DNA from: Selaginella tamariscina
Lineage: Eukaryota > Streptophyta > Lycopodiopsida > Selaginellales > Selaginellaceae
Length of the DNA: 64,000 nucleotides
NCBI GenBank assembly: GCA_003024785.1
Contig: PUQB01000011.1
Span: forward strand, 682,001-746,000
Direction: 5' to 3'
Within the stretch, counting starts at the first letter, position 1. Each line of letters starts with the position of its first letter. This document shows positions 14,541 to 27,765 of the stretch, piece after piece. Below the pieces are notes generated by a model that had not been told where the DNA came from, searched no databases, and saw only the letters and a list, made by a program, of their open reading frames with translations. Both the position numbers and the translations under genes were made by a program.

Positions 14541-15780
14541 GGAGCTTATTCTACATGTTCATAAGCTTGTTTAATGAGAAACAGACATCTTTTTGATCTA
14601 TGGTGTATTATTCAATTTTAAAGTTTTTACAATATCGGACACCAACTTGTAAATAGAACTTTTGAAAGAGAAACATGCTAATTAAGCATTTTTAGATTGA
14701 TTTAAAACTTTTGAGTAATGCCAATCGAATGTTGTTGTTGATTCCAAGTGTTGTACAAGAGTTTTATGGATTGAACAAAGATAACATTTTGAAAATTAAG
14801 TTAGACAATTAAAAATGGTCATAACAACTTTTGAGGTTCTTCAAGTAATGTTATACACTTTAATTTTGATCAAATTTAAATTAAATTTAGATCAAATTTG
14901 TTTAACGATAATATTTTACAAGTGCAGATGGTGCGTCTTTCCTTAGATAAGAGAGTGAAAGAATGAGAAAAATTAAAGAATTAAAATAATTCAAATTTAA
15001 GGAATGCGGATTTTCTTAAACGAATAAAGTGAAAGAATAAGAAAAATTGAAGAATTAAAATAATTCAAATTTAAAGAGTTTATTTGAGATTTCAAAGTTG
15101 ATATTCTTATTATAAGTCAAGGTGATCATCCTGCATATCTTGCACTGCCTTTATTTTACACTGCAATTTATCTTTTATTTCACTTATTTTTCTGGTGTTT
15201 TTTTAATTCGTGTCTCTTGCATTTTCTGCATCACTTTATGTCAGCCATAGAGCCAGCAATAATAGTGACCGGGAGTCTAGGTATTAAATATTTAAGAAAC
15301 GAACTGTTTTCTGATTGCAAATGAGTGTTGTAGTGACACATTACAACCATGATATCTTGGTTAGGATGATATCACACGGTCACCAAGATCATCCTTCAAC
15401 TCCAAAACAAGATGATTTTGTCTTGCTCATGCTGGTGATATTAAGTTGTGTGTTATTATTCAGGGATTGGAGTTTTTTAGGAGTGGAAGATCCGTAGCCA
15501 ATGTAGCTCAGTGCATTGAGTTATTGCGAGCAACCTTTGCGAGCCCCTAGGATAAGGAGCTAGTCTCCAAACAGCTTTACAATCTTGTCAAATCCTGAGA
15601 AGATGTTTGGGGCTCGCAGTGAGTTCTCACACCTAGACTATACCGATCCTGATTGCCCTGCTCAAGTCAGGAACACCTGGTGCTAAGATCAATGCAGCCG
15701 CTAGGATCCACCTTATTCCAAACTTGGCAAACCCCTGTGAGACCTCTATTATTAACTAGAATGTTACATATAAAAATTTA
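14541..15780 (+). repeat. Segmental repeat, copy 2 (spacer plus shortened ARM-like relic)
   Basis: Second copy of the block at 10595-12375, with the same landmarks (gatctatggtgtatt near 14597, gtgcagatggtgcgtcttt near 14922). The middle of the gene relic is missing: homology jumps at about 15240 directly to the part beginning agccatagagccagcaat. The relic in 15240-15735 is not translatable over any length. Confidence 0.75.
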
Positions 15781-15901
15781 ATAACATTTGTAAGGTAACC
15801 TACGTATTTACCGTAGTTACATTACACATTTATAAAATGAATTGCCTTTAGGAATCAAAACATATTTTTAGTGGAACCCTAATTGGAACCACAGGTTGTT
15901 G

Positions 15902-16630
15902 ATGGGGACAATCTACTTCTACCGGAGTTCTGATCCGGAGTACGGATACATGTCAAATTTCTACCGTTCCCCTGTGCAGATCGACGGTAAGGTATGGCCA
16001 ACAACGGAGCATTACTTCCACGGTATGAAATTTAGTGAAGAAAACGCTGAAAGAATCCGTCACTGTGCAACTCCAGGTACACATACAAACACCATTGTGT
16101 GTGTAACATGTAACACACACTGTAAAGTACTCTAAGGTATACACAAGTGTGTATGCATAGTGACACATGGTGGTGACTTGGCTTCCATGTGTCAGTACTA
16201 CGCTTGGGTCTTACAATTTTATATCATCTTTCGTATATACAATATATGTGTGTTATATAAAAAATGTTTCATAAAGAATACACACACATACATATACACA
16301 TGTTAATTATGTCCAGGGGAAGCTAAAGTATGGGTCGAAAGCCACCACTCAGGCCGGATTGGGAGTTTGTGAAGGACGATGTGATGAGGAAAGCACTTAA
16401 GGCCAAGTTTGAGCAGCACCCTGACCTGTGGCAAAGGCTTGCTGCAACAAAGGAAAGGGAGCTTGTTGAGCACACGTGGAACGATACGTATTGGGCGGAC
16501 GGCGGAGACGGCCGGGGGAAGAACATGCTTGGTAAAACTCCTTGTTGAGCTTCGTTGACTGCAGGTTGCTGCTGACAGGCCTGCTACTGTTACTGGCGTT
16601 ACCAATGCCGTGAGAAGACTAAAGAAGTGA
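15902..16630 (+). CDS. NADAR-domain protein, copy B (frame breaks in exon 2)
   Basis: Duplicate of the NADAR gene at 12519. Exon 1, 15902-16076, is intact and reads MGTIYFYRSSDPEYGYMSN through EENAERIRHCATPG. Exon 2 starts at 16317 but lacks one G near 16330 (GGG where copy A has GGGG). Near 16534 it has an extra A, and a small insertion follows near 16560. Copy B is therefore damaged where copy A is intact and the reverse. Between them every part of a NADAR domain is present, but neither single copy is open as given. Either two consensus errors or one decaying gene pair would explain this. The role is as for copy A. Confidence 0.75.
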
Positions 16631-16810
16631 TGCGTGCGTAAGAGAGAGGAGAGAGTCATTGTTAACGTCTGTAGACGTAAGTGCATGCACGTCTCCGACT
16701 TTATCTAAAATACTATATATACATAGTCATAATGGGAAATCATCGAGATATTGTTGTCATATATCGTATAGAATGTGAAGAAACCGTGATATATACCTGT
16801 GTTTGTTACA

Positions 16811-18003
<1,193 letters not shown>

Positions 18004-20103
18004 ATGGCTATGGCCGCTGCATTGGGAGGGCTTGACCATCTCACGGCCACATATTGCGGTAAAACGCTATACTTCACACGTAACAGTACTCAAAATGCTG
18101 CATTTTTTCAAACAGATTGGTAGTGCCAAATGCGTATGCATCTCTCTCTATATATATATTGCTCAGAATGCTACATTTTTTTTCTCACAGATTGGTTCAG
18201 TGAGTGACAAATGCAATCCCACATTTCCTTCACTGTTCAGCAGAAGAAGATGCAATGTGTCCGTGCAATGTCTGCGAGTGGAAATTTGAAGCATCAGCAA
18301 GCATTGAGAGCTTCACAGCAACCTGCTGCTGCTGCTTCTAAAGACCCCCTTAGATCCTTTCCCTGGGACATTGCTGTAAGTTCGTGTATATACGTGCATC
18401 TCTCTCTCTCTCTATGTGTGTGTGTTATTTCCAATCATAATCCAGACATCCAATGTACACACACACAGATGAGAACATGCACACACCCATCAGACACGCA
18501 TATCAGACACATGCAAACATATGAACACCTACCTAACCTGTGTGTGTAAGTGTGTACGAATATACGTATATGTGTGTATACACACATTTATGGCTTCTAT
18601 GTGTCGTTTATAGGCGAAGAGATTCGCAGCAAGGTTGTCCGACTTGGTATGGACGTGCCTCAAGTGGCTTACAATTCCGACACTTTTAATTTCATCTGCC
18701 AGCGAGCTGAGCTACACACTTGTTCATAACAAGGCCCTTTTTGTGCCCTTTTCCATGCTTCTTGGCATTGTCCTTGCTGGCGTTATGAAGGAGACTGCCC
18801 TCGAGCTGTCCCCAAACCTCCAGGTCAGTGATATTTACTCACACATGTATACATACATACACATACACGTATACATATGTGTATAAATGCAACTGTTATA
18901 CCTCCTGTAATAAACTCGCTGCATTCAAGCAGACGTGCATATGTATGCCGTATGTGCATGTGTGTGGCAGCGTGTGCATGTACATACTTTCTGAGGTGGA
19001 TCTTCTAGATATGTTATACCTGAATATTTGAGAGAGGCTTGATATGTAAATGGCTTGTCTTCATTGGTATTGTTATATTATTATGTGTATATTTTTGTAT
19101 GTGTGGGTATATATATGCTCATAAGCTAATATATACCTTACTCTATACATCAAGGATATGATTACAATTTTGCACATGTACAATAGAGAGGAACGTGTTT
19201 GTCATTCAAGTCATATACATGTTCTTATACTCGATACCTGTATATACTATGCATGAATGTTTTTGAGTAGAGGTACATGTGCTTAAGAAACATATAGAAA
19301 GGAGTTCTATTTATATACACTTCAAGTTTTACACGTGAGATATACAACAGCCTCTCTCTCTCACACCCACACACACGCACGCACTTATTACTGTTTTGTT
19401 AATGCAGAAGGGTTTTCCATGGCATTTGGTGGTAATAGGCTTGATATTTGCTCTGGTAAAGCTACCTGGGCCATCGTATCCACACTGGGGTCGCATAATT
19501 TTACCTCATTTTGCAAATGGGGGACTCTGGCAGACATGTTATCTTGTTTGGCAACAACGTTCATCATTTTAACTGAAATTCTGATCTCTCAATGTTTTTA
19601 TAAATATATATATTTTAATAATATAAATACCAATATATTTAACCGAATTATATAAATTAATTTAAAAATGTTATATATCAAAATTGTGTCACAGTATGTC
19701 AAGATGCATAGTCTTTATGTGTTATATGTATTAATTAAACTTATGCCTGACAATATCATGTAAATATATTAACCTCGATAACCCTATGTTTAGAATTAAG
19801 ATGAAAATTAAAATCAATAATGTAATTTTAATAATATTCAAAATAGAAAAATAATAAAATTGTATATAGAAAAATAATTATAAAATAATATATTAATTTT
19901 TTTAAGGTGTGACAAATTTGAATAATTTTCAAACATAGTAAACCAAGTAATAACTATGAAAAGATTATTTTTATTTGGATTACATTATCAATCTTGAATT
20001 TTACTACAGCGTTGCCCGGTACTTGGAGGAGTCTATGGCATGGCGGGTATGGCTTCTTACAATAGATTCAATGCCTCAGATATGATGAAAACAAAGAATA
20101 GTT
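18004..20103 (+). CDS. Conserved plant small membrane protein, function unknown
   Basis: Multi-exon gene for a small, probably plastid-targeted membrane protein. Clear exons: 18191 or 18211 to 18375 (Ser/Gln/Ala-rich, ending KDPLRSFPWDIA), 18614-18823 (AKRFAARLSDLVWTCLKWLT, then two hydrophobic stretches, LLISSASELSYTLVHN and FVPFSMLLGIVLAGVMKE) and 19408 to about 19557 (KGFPWHLVVIGLIFALVKLP, then SYPHWGRIILPHFANGGLW). The last exon may run on to a stop at 19570-19572, or splice at a GT near 19558 to a possible final exon at 20010-20103 that has a good acceptor. The first exon is uncertain: 18004-18058 is a candidate, but joining it to 18191 gives a stop, so ATG 18211 may be the true start. 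I recall conserved plant proteins with the FPWHLVV...LPGPSYPHWGR pattern, but no assigned function. Confidence 0.6.
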
Positions 20104-20197
20104 AGAGACAATGAAGTGAGAAAGGGAACGCATTGTAACATTGTCTCGTGGCCCGGAGAGACATAAAAGAACATACAATACAATACAGCGGAAGTAT

Positions 20198-20260
20198 CAT
20201 TATTATTATATAACCGCATGTGGTTCCTATTGATTTGAGTATGTGGTTTCTATGTGTAAT
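20198..20260 (+). repeat. Stray copy of CGLD27 intron 1 sequence
   Basis: attattattatataaccgcatgtgg onwards matches positions about 4047-4107 in the first intron of CGLD27 at roughly nine bases in ten. No CGLD27 exon is attached. Either a duplicated gene fragment or a dispersed repeat also present in that intron. Confidence 0.6.
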
Positions 20261-20809
20261 CTACATAATGTGTCGATACAAATCATGTTTGTGTGGCAGT
20301 AGCGTTTGTGTATATACATAACGTACAGATGAATACATTTTCATGTAGATCGCGATGAAACTTATGTATATTATGCCTATAGCTAGCTAAACTGCATCCA
20401 CACACAAGAAGTCCATTGACAAACTGCTCGGACGGTTTGAAGAGCCGGCGGCAAGGAACGTCATACAGACGGTACCAAGCTGTGGCATGGTTTCCAGAGC
20501 TCAGGGTCTCCATGTATTGATGGAGAGATTTGCCATTGGCACTCTTTCTCTCACTTGATGACCTTTGCGGATGACTTCAACTGACCCTTGGCATCACTAC
20601 TTGTTTTCTTTACCGCAAGCCCAAGCACAAATATAAGAAATATAAGAGTCCTACCTTTAGAACACTTTCTCGTCCATTCCAACTTTCTGTCCTTGTTTTT
20701 GTCCTTGTCTTAGTTGTTGTCTATTGAGAAACCAGAGAACTAGAGTTAAAACGGTTCCGTTTCTATAAATAACCTGAATTGGAACAGTTTAGTCCCGCTT
20801 TCTTCCGGA
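20261..20809. other. No confident gene
   Basis: A 76-codon minus-strand open frame at 20283-20513 (contains HATAWYRLYDVPCRRLFKPS and EQFVNGLLVCGCS) looks protein-like but lacks neighbouring exons I can place. The rest is unassigned. Confidence 0.4.
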
Positions 20810-21690
20810 TCTCCGTTGTGACTGCACAAGTTTCCAAGCATCACCCCCCTCCTCGCAAAGAACTCCAAGGGTGGCGGCTGCATTGATCTTAGCACCAGGT
20901 GTTCATGACTTGAGCTGGGCAATCAGGATCGGTATAGTCTGGGCGCGAGAACTCACCACGATATTTGACAAGATTGTAAAGACCAGCTCCTTGTCCTGGG
21001 GGCTCGCAAAGGTTGCTCGCAGTAACTTAAGGCACTGAGTTACACTGGCTATGACTCCATCCGGATCTTCCACACTAACAAACTCCAATCCCTGAATAAT
21101 ATACAACTTAATATCACCAGCATGAGCAAGAGAAAATCACCTTGTTCTGGAGCTGAAGGATGATCTTGGTATCATCGTAACCAAGATATCAAGGTTGCAA
21201 AGTGTCACTACAACACTCATTTAGTCAGAAAACAGTTCATTTCTTAAAATATCTAATACTTCGGCTCGCGCAGCTGTTGTTGTTAGTTTTATGGCTCTGA
21301 GCAATACTGATATTTGCTCCGCATGTCCAAGATAATGCAGCGACTAGAGCTTTAATTATCGACTAGAGATTTTAAATTATCGAGGCACATGCTCCTGCAA
21401 CCTTCGTTCTCAGGTTGGACAAGTTAAACCTCTCAGCCACCTCAGTGACACTTGGATTTAGTTCTGCATTCTCTTTTGTCTTTTCTTGCGTTACTTTGTT
21501 ATTAACCAAAGCAAAACAATTGAGAAACCCATCGAATTTGCCCATCAAATTTGTTACAAAGATTGATATTGAGTTGAACACAGCTGAGACACTTAAACAT
21601 ACATGCTGTCTCTTCATTCCCTCCATTTTTTTAAAATATTTTTCAAGGCATCCAAGGAAAAGTGTACAATATTTGTGCATTCAAATCATT
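20810..21690 (-). pseudogene. ARM-repeat-like gene relic, copy 3 (best preserved)
   Basis: Inverted relative to copies 1 and 2. Minus-strand open pieces at 21372-21680 (LSVSAVFNSISIFVTNLMGK; ENAELNPSVTEVAERFNLSN) and 20903-21106 (GLEFVSVEDPDGVIASVTQC; LLRATFASPQDKELVFTILS) are separated by a degraded stretch. The end, GTPGAKINAAATLGVLCEEG, resembles an armadillo/HEAT-type helical repeat. The pieces might be exons of a once functional gene, but stops between them and the truncated neighbours argue for a relic. Parent family not identified. Confidence 0.5.
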
Positions 21691-21699
21691 GGTTAAGAA

Positions 21700-22530
21700 A
21701 ACCTTGAACTACGATAAGAATATTAATTTTAAAAACTTTCAAAAACTCTTTAAATTTGAATTGCTTTAATTTTGTAATTTTTCTCATTCCTTCACTTTCT
21801 TCATATGAGGAAAGATGCACTCGTGATATGTCGTTATTAATCTTAAAAAATAAATTTAGCATTACTTGAACCTCAAAACTTGTTGCGACCGTTTTTAATT
21901 AATCTAACTTAGTTTTCAAAATGTTAATTCTGTTCAATCCATGTAACTCTTGCACAACACTCGGAATCAACATCAACATTCGATAAGCGTTACTCACAAG
22001 TTTTAAACCAATTAAAAAGTGCTTGATTAACATGTCTCTCTCTCAATAATTTTATCCACACGTTGGTGTCCAACACTGTATAAACACTTTTCAACATCTT
22101 TAATTGTATCAAAAAGACATCTGTTTCTCATTGTTTTGACAGCTAAACAAGTTGAAGAAGCCCATAAACATGTAAAACAAGCTCCACTACTTGTGTATGC
22201 TCCAGCTTTACAACCCCTAGAAATCATGAAGCTAGAGCATACACAAATAATATAGATTGTCTTACAACTTGGTAAGCTTGTCCAACTTATCTAAATAGCG
22301 GTAGGCAGGAGCATGGCCGTAATAAGCAAACTCCTGATACGGGTGGCACATCATATACCGGAGGAGCATGTACATATGAGTACGGGTAGTAGTACGCAAG
22401 GGGTGCTGGCTCATTTGCATGTCCCCTTAACAGCAAAGGTAATTGCTGTTGTTCAGGAGGATGATGCCAATGAGGACGCGGAGTAGGCTCTTCCAAGGGT
22501 AGATGTAGCCGATGGGGACGTTTAACACCT
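21700..22530 (-). repeat. Inverted copy of spacer, hairpin and module
   Basis: Reverse-complement match to 10595-11540 and 14205-15240. The hairpin at about 22193-22247 is nearly perfect: TGTGTATGCTCCAGCTT pairs with AAGCTAGAGCATACACA across ~20 bases. 22287-22530 matches the module at 14210-14370. In this copy the module joins GGPPS copy C in the opposite relative orientation from copy A. Confidence 0.7.
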
Positions 22531-22639
22531 TGATTTCTTTCTAGACGACTTATCCTGTTCCATACTTTATTAAGATCGCTCTTCGTTCTCCATATTGAAA
22601 ACGAATATGCTTGGAATTAGGGAACATAACCTTACCCTA

Positions 22640-23161
22640 GGCCAGGCTTACCAGCAGACTCTATATCCACGATCTGTCCTGCTATGAGTCCTTGAGACCC
22701 AACCGCTCTCTCCAGTTCGGATATGAACCTCACCGTCCTGTCTGGAGGGAATAAGAAGCAATGTGCTCGAACGCTAGCGTCAAGAGTGCATCCCCAGCGA
22801 AACTTACCGCGACGGAGATCGTCGTTGTCCATGCACGAGAGATCGTCATGGATCAAGCTCATGGTGTGGATCATCTCCATGGCTATGGCCGCGGGCATGG
22901 CGGCGTCCTGGGAGCCTCCAGGGATCATCTCGCATGCAGCAGCATGCAGAGGATGGTCTTACACGCTTACCTCCGGCGAGAAGCGAGTATCTCTTCTCCG
23001 GGTACTGTAGAGGTACAGCTTCTTCCGGAGCTGAATTCACCGATTTCCCCTAGGTAATCTTTGAGATCGAAAGTGTCTGGGAAAGGGATCGGGGGATTCC
23101 TTTGTTCCACATCCTGATGGGATGGGATTTGATGGGATGGGATTCGCCATGACAGCTTCAT
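22640..23161 (-). pseudogene. GGPP synthase remnant, copy C (5' half)
   Basis: Covers the start codon region (MKLSWRIPSHQ) to just after the first Asp-rich motif ([34 protein letters not shown]) and then a fragment reading [19 protein letters not shown]. Several internal stretches present in copy B are missing (for example around [14 protein letters not shown], and between LRRGK and FISELER). The 3' half with the second Asp-rich motif is absent. It preserves the GGG that copy B lacks at the frame-break site. Confidence 0.85.
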
Positions 23162-23488
23162 GGGAAGGGATTTTAGACGATTTTGTTATGCAACTGGGTT
23201 CTGGGGAGTAGTGTGAATGAATGCGTTGTCATGCTTATATACTACATATGTATGCATATACACACGTGTGTGTTAAAAGAAGGTCGTATATACTGAGTGT
23301 TTATAAAAGAATTATTGATTATAGTTCCGGTTATGATTCGTACTTCGTACTCGCCCTCATCCGGGACCATAATCAATAGTATGGAACTATAATATACAAT
23401 ATATATATATATAACATAATTGTAATAGTTAAAAACTACTCGATAATGAGTTAAGAGGTAAATCACTACAAAATTTAGTATACAAAGT

Positions 23489-23828
23489 TTACACAGACGG
23501 TTTAAATTTATTAATATTACCGGGTTTGATACGGAGCTTCCTCATTAACCAAGCTAATCTTCTAGACACCTGTTGCCTTCTCTTTCGCCAGAACCAAATA
23601 GCTGCCGTGTATTCCTCGTTCCGTACCTGCTTCGTACTCGCCCTCCAATCGAACTTCTCTACTTCCTTACGTCCAGCATCGCCAACTGTCCTTCGCAGCT
23701 CCTCATTATTTATCAAATCCTTTACCTTTTCATAAGAAAGTAATATGAAAACCTTGTACACACATGACTGTCTATATATATATATATGAATGTATCTGTG
23801 TGCCAGTCTATGTAACCAAACTACATAT

Positions 23829-23878
<50 letters not shown>

Positions 23879-24841
23879 CGGGGGAAGGGGGGGGCACCTT
23901 ATTAACGCAATCTTCAACATCTCCAGGTATGTACAGAAAGCCCGTCTCGCCACCTTCAGAAATGATATCGGGAATTCCACCGGCTCGAGCAGCAACCACC
24001 GGAACCCCTGAAACAAAACATTCATAAGTTTACGCACCTTGCATAAACATACACTAAACAACAGTTTACACACAACACCTGACGCCATAGCTTCGAGCAC
24101 TACAAAACCTAGGGTCTCGGATTCCGATGGCATCACAAACACGTCAGCACTTGCATATGCTTGTGATAGTTCCTCTCCCTGCAACATTCCCGTGAAAACT
24201 ACAGGTGTATTCGCAAACATTTCCTCCAAGTCTTTCCTATATAAGAAAACATCATGCGGCGTGTAAAGCACAGAGAACATGACATTTGTATATATAAAGT
24301 TCAGTGTATAATTATGATATATGTTTACCTGAAAGGTCCGTCTCCAACGAAAGCAATACGGGCTTCAGGTATCCTTTGCATCACTCTACATGCCAATAGA
24401 GTTGTCATACAAGGTACATGTATATATATGTATGCATATTGTCATTATTAATGTCTAAATAAAGTAACAGTTAAATACGTACTTGTATAAAAAGTCAACG
24501 TTTTTTTCAGCACCAAGTCTTCCCACGTACACAACTAAAGGACGAGAAGGTTCTCCGGCCCTGAAAGCAACATAACATTAAGTTATAACATTGTATAGCT
24601 AAAAATATATAGTAATTATAGTACTGTGTGCGTGTGTGTTCTTACGTTAAACGGTTCCTCATGGTATCATTCCGATACCGAGGATGAAAACTGTCCGAAT
24701 CAACTCCTTTTCGCCAAACACGAATCTTATTGGCTATAAATATCATCAGTGAAAATTATAAAGAAACAAAGCCAGTAGAAAGTTCTTAACACAAGAGAGA
24801 GAAACGTTACTTATGGAACCTAATTTGGGCTCAATAAGCGA

Positions 24842-24908
<67 letters not shown>

Positions 24909-26579
24909 TATAACACACAACAGACTGCATGCTGCGTGTGTGTTGATAGCTTAAACTCACCTGTAGCGGCACCTGCGGCCTTAAGCTCCTTACCAACGAC
25001 ACTTGAGGTCACTAAGGTCAGATCTGCTGCCCGATGCAAAAACTCTGGAGATGTCAATAGAAGTTAGTATATCAAAGAACAGTTGATATTACATAGTAAC
25101 ACTTAATCATGATATTACTTACTAATTACCAGCCACATTGGCTTCACGAGCCAGCTGAAGGTGTACTTGGGTATATACCTGTTATAACATGACAGTAACT
25201 AGATTGCTGTTTACAAATTACTCACATGTGCGTATTTAGACACACACACACACACACACACACACGTATGCAAATGCATGCTGTTCATATACTAATTAAA
25301 TACATATACACAAGTTAGTTGTGTACACAGGTAGATTGAATACACGTATATGCTGTGTGTACACATACTTACACAGGGACATGAGTGTGATAAGACATCA
25401 CAATCGGAGTGTTTAGCAGTTTAGCGATCACCAGAGCTCCAAAGACCTGCTTATAGTGATAACAATAAGAACTAGAAGAGAGAGAACACACAAAATACCA
25501 TTATTCCTGGAGATGATGCGTGAATAATATCGGGCTTGAAATGTGCAACTTCGGAAATTATTCGAGGACTAAGTGCTAAAGATAACGGAACAAGTTTATA
25601 CCAAGGACAAGGGAAACTGTAATGAAAAAAAAAAACAAAAAAAAACACATAAACACATGATAGGTAAACTGCTTTTAAATAACATACTCAAAGCCTCTAT
25701 AAAATGAATAATATATGTAATATAAGCATAGCAAACTAATCGAATTCGCAGTACCTCCACGAACCAATTACTTTAGCACCATAAAAATCTGTTGGAACAC
25801 CTTCATGTGTAGTAACAATTAATACCTGCGTGCACACACACAGAGCTAGTCAAAAATCTCTCATTAATGGGTTTAAGAGCAACGAACCTCATCACCCATC
25901 TCTCGTAAGTACCGTATAAAATTCTGAAACCGGTTTTTATATCCCGAGATGTAACTTTCAGTATCAAAGTCAATTCATAAAAACTGAATGTGCACACGCA
26001 CACACACACACAAACATAAATAATATACATATACATATATACACACAGATATACATAATATGTCAAACTAGAGGATCCGTGATGACAAGTGTGCGTGTGT
26101 TGTGTTGTGTATCATACATGGATATCATACAAAACTATGTGTACAAAACATGTTCATATACACAACAAATGTAATGCTATGTGTATGTGTACACACACAT
26201 CTAAAACGCATACACACATGTTGCTTACGCAAATGGGGAAGGCTCAACAAAGAGAGCTATCCGACGGGTTTATGAGAAGCTTGTTCCTGCCCATCGACGG
26301 GCAATTTAAGATCTTGGGCATTGCTGGAATTCGTCAAAACCCAATTCGCAAATTTCCTCTTTGTCGTCCTTGATATCTTCCAAACAGAGGCACAACTCTC
26401 CACGGCGCCAGAGCGATACACAAGCCCACGAAATGTAGATACTCCACATTGGAATCCTGAGAACAATCTCAACACACACAAACACAGCACGCATACACAC
26501 CTGAGCTGTAGCTACACGAAGCCGATGGAGAAGACGGGATTGAAAGAGGCCGTATCGAAGGCAAGACGGATGCGTGCAT
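23489..26579 (-). CDS. SQD2: UDP-sulfoquinovose:diacylglycerol sulfoquinovosyltransferase
   Basis: Last enzyme of sulfolipid (SQDG) synthesis in the plastid envelope; GT4-type glycosyltransferase. Fourteen exons on the minus strand: 26501-26579, 26229-26456, 25888-25954, 25755-25825, 25499-25616, 25373-25446, 25123-25178, 24961-25044, 24646-24733, 24483-24560, 24329-24385, 24079-24236, 23898-24007, 23489-23725. Phases fit throughout and the total gives about 501 residues, matching the family. Exon 1 is a Ser/Pro-rich transit peptide (MHASVLPSIRPLSIPSSPSA). Landmarks: RIALFVEPSPFA, YISGYKNRFQNFIRYLREMG, IVMSYHTHVPVYIPKYTFSW, VVYVGRLGAEKNVDF, PSESETLGFVVLEAMASG, PVVAARAGGIPDII and TAAIWFWRKRR. 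One C is missing in the run at 26266-26268 (plus-strand GGG), just before RRIALF. Otherwise intact. Confidence 0.95.
23829..23875. repeat. (CA)n microsatellite, SQD2 intron
   Basis: About 47 bases of CA repeats between the last two SQD2 exons. Confidence 0.95.
24843..24904. repeat. (TA)31 microsatellite, SQD2 intron
   Basis: Uninterrupted TA for about 62 bases in the intron between SQD2 exons 8 and 9. Confidence 0.97.
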
Positions 26580-26761
26580 AGCTGCCCCGCTTAGGGCAGA
26601 CGGCCACAATTCAAAGAAGGTCGTCAAAATGGATATTCCTAGGATCAGACATTGGATATGCTTCCAAATATCTAAACCCTAAAAACAGAGAAACGAATAT
26701 ACCAGTGAATCCCTGTCGGTTTAATAAGGATTAGGGTGAGGTTAGGGTTTTTAGTGTGGCT
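26580..26761. promoter_or_regulatory. Shared divergent promoter of SQD2 and SPCS2
   Basis: 182 bases between start codons, with telobox-like motifs on both strands (CTAAACCCTAAAAA near 26668 and GGTTAGGGTTTTT near 26741). The layout and motif class are like the HAD pair. Confidence 0.5.
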
Positions 26762-27559
26762 ATGGAGAATCTGTTCTACGCCCCGCCCAGGGCCGCGACG
26801 ACAGATACAAAGCTGAAGAAGGTCAATCTGTGCGATCACTTTGCGATCAAGCGACTCCTGGATGAGACTGTTTCCGAGGTAGAGATTCATAAAAAAAATC
26901 TATAGATCTATCAATAAATCCGGTGTTTTTCTAGCTAAAATCCAGTTAAAATTACATGAAATTTGATGTAATTTTACTAAGTTGTAGCTAATTTGATTTT
27001 AGGTGGTTGTGGATCGTGGTTATGTGGAGAACCATACGGTCAGCAACTTGAAATTGGGTCTTGGTTTTTGTCCTGTCTTGTTGCATTAGCTGCTCAGTTT
27101 TACCCCAAAAAGTTCCCTGAAAACAAGCCGGTCCTCTACGTTTGCATCGGCATATATATCGTGTTGAACCTTCTCATACAGCTGGTCGTCCATAGGAAGG
27201 AGAAAAACAACATCGTTGTCACTTATCCTTTACCGGTACGTGCATATCACACACACACACACATAGAGAGAGAGAGTTCATTAGTGAATTAACATATATT
27301 TGAAGGGCTCTTTTACAAGTACGGGATTGGCAATATCTTCAAAGTTACCCCGTCATTCGCCTAAGTATACTTTACGTGTGTCCAGTGCTGATCCACATCA
27401 TATTTCTGCTCATTCCCCTGTCGAGTTCACCAAGAGTGTTACCAAGTGGTATGTCTGTGTGTGTGTGTGTGTTCTGGTGTGTATATAGACGTGTTTTATC
27501 TGTACGTTGCTAGTATAATCTAGGTTTTTTTATATTTATCTATGTATCCTCCTAGTGGT

Positions 27560-27601
<42 letters not shown>

Positions 27602-27765
27602 GTAGATAGACTATGCGTGTGAAGATGATTATAGAGGTGCACACAGTAGCATAACTATTGTAGGTTTTCGGAGGATGGTGTTTTGCGGAGGCGTTATTCT
27701 GGGAGGACGTGAGGAGGCTAATTGAGGAATATGAGAATGAGAAAGAACAAAGGAAGAGTAAGTAA
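26762..27765 (+). CDS. SPCS2: Signal peptidase complex subunit 2 (SPC25)
   Basis: Non-catalytic subunit of the ER signal peptidase complex. Exons 26762-26878, 27003-27235, 27306-27448 and 27664-27765; corrected length about 198 residues. The N-terminus has KVNLCDHFAIKRLLDETVSE, then VVVDRGYVENHTVSNLKLGL, two membrane helices around QFYPKKFPENKP, and the cytosolic C-terminal part GSFTSTGLAISSKLPRHSPK, VEFTKSVTKWF and LFWEDVRRLIEEYENEKEQ. Two single T losses break the frame: the TTTTT at 27065-27069 (within the first helix) and the TTTT at 27681-27684. Homology resumes exactly one base out of frame each time, so consensus error is favoured for this essential single-copy gene. Confidence 0.92.

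Noticed and set aside
23489-24280. A 263-codon uninterrupted reading at the 3' end of SQD2 as one exon
   Set aside because: It reads through two introns with GT/AG borders; the conserved PVVAARAGG stretch is only obtained by using the exon at 23898-24007 in another frame.
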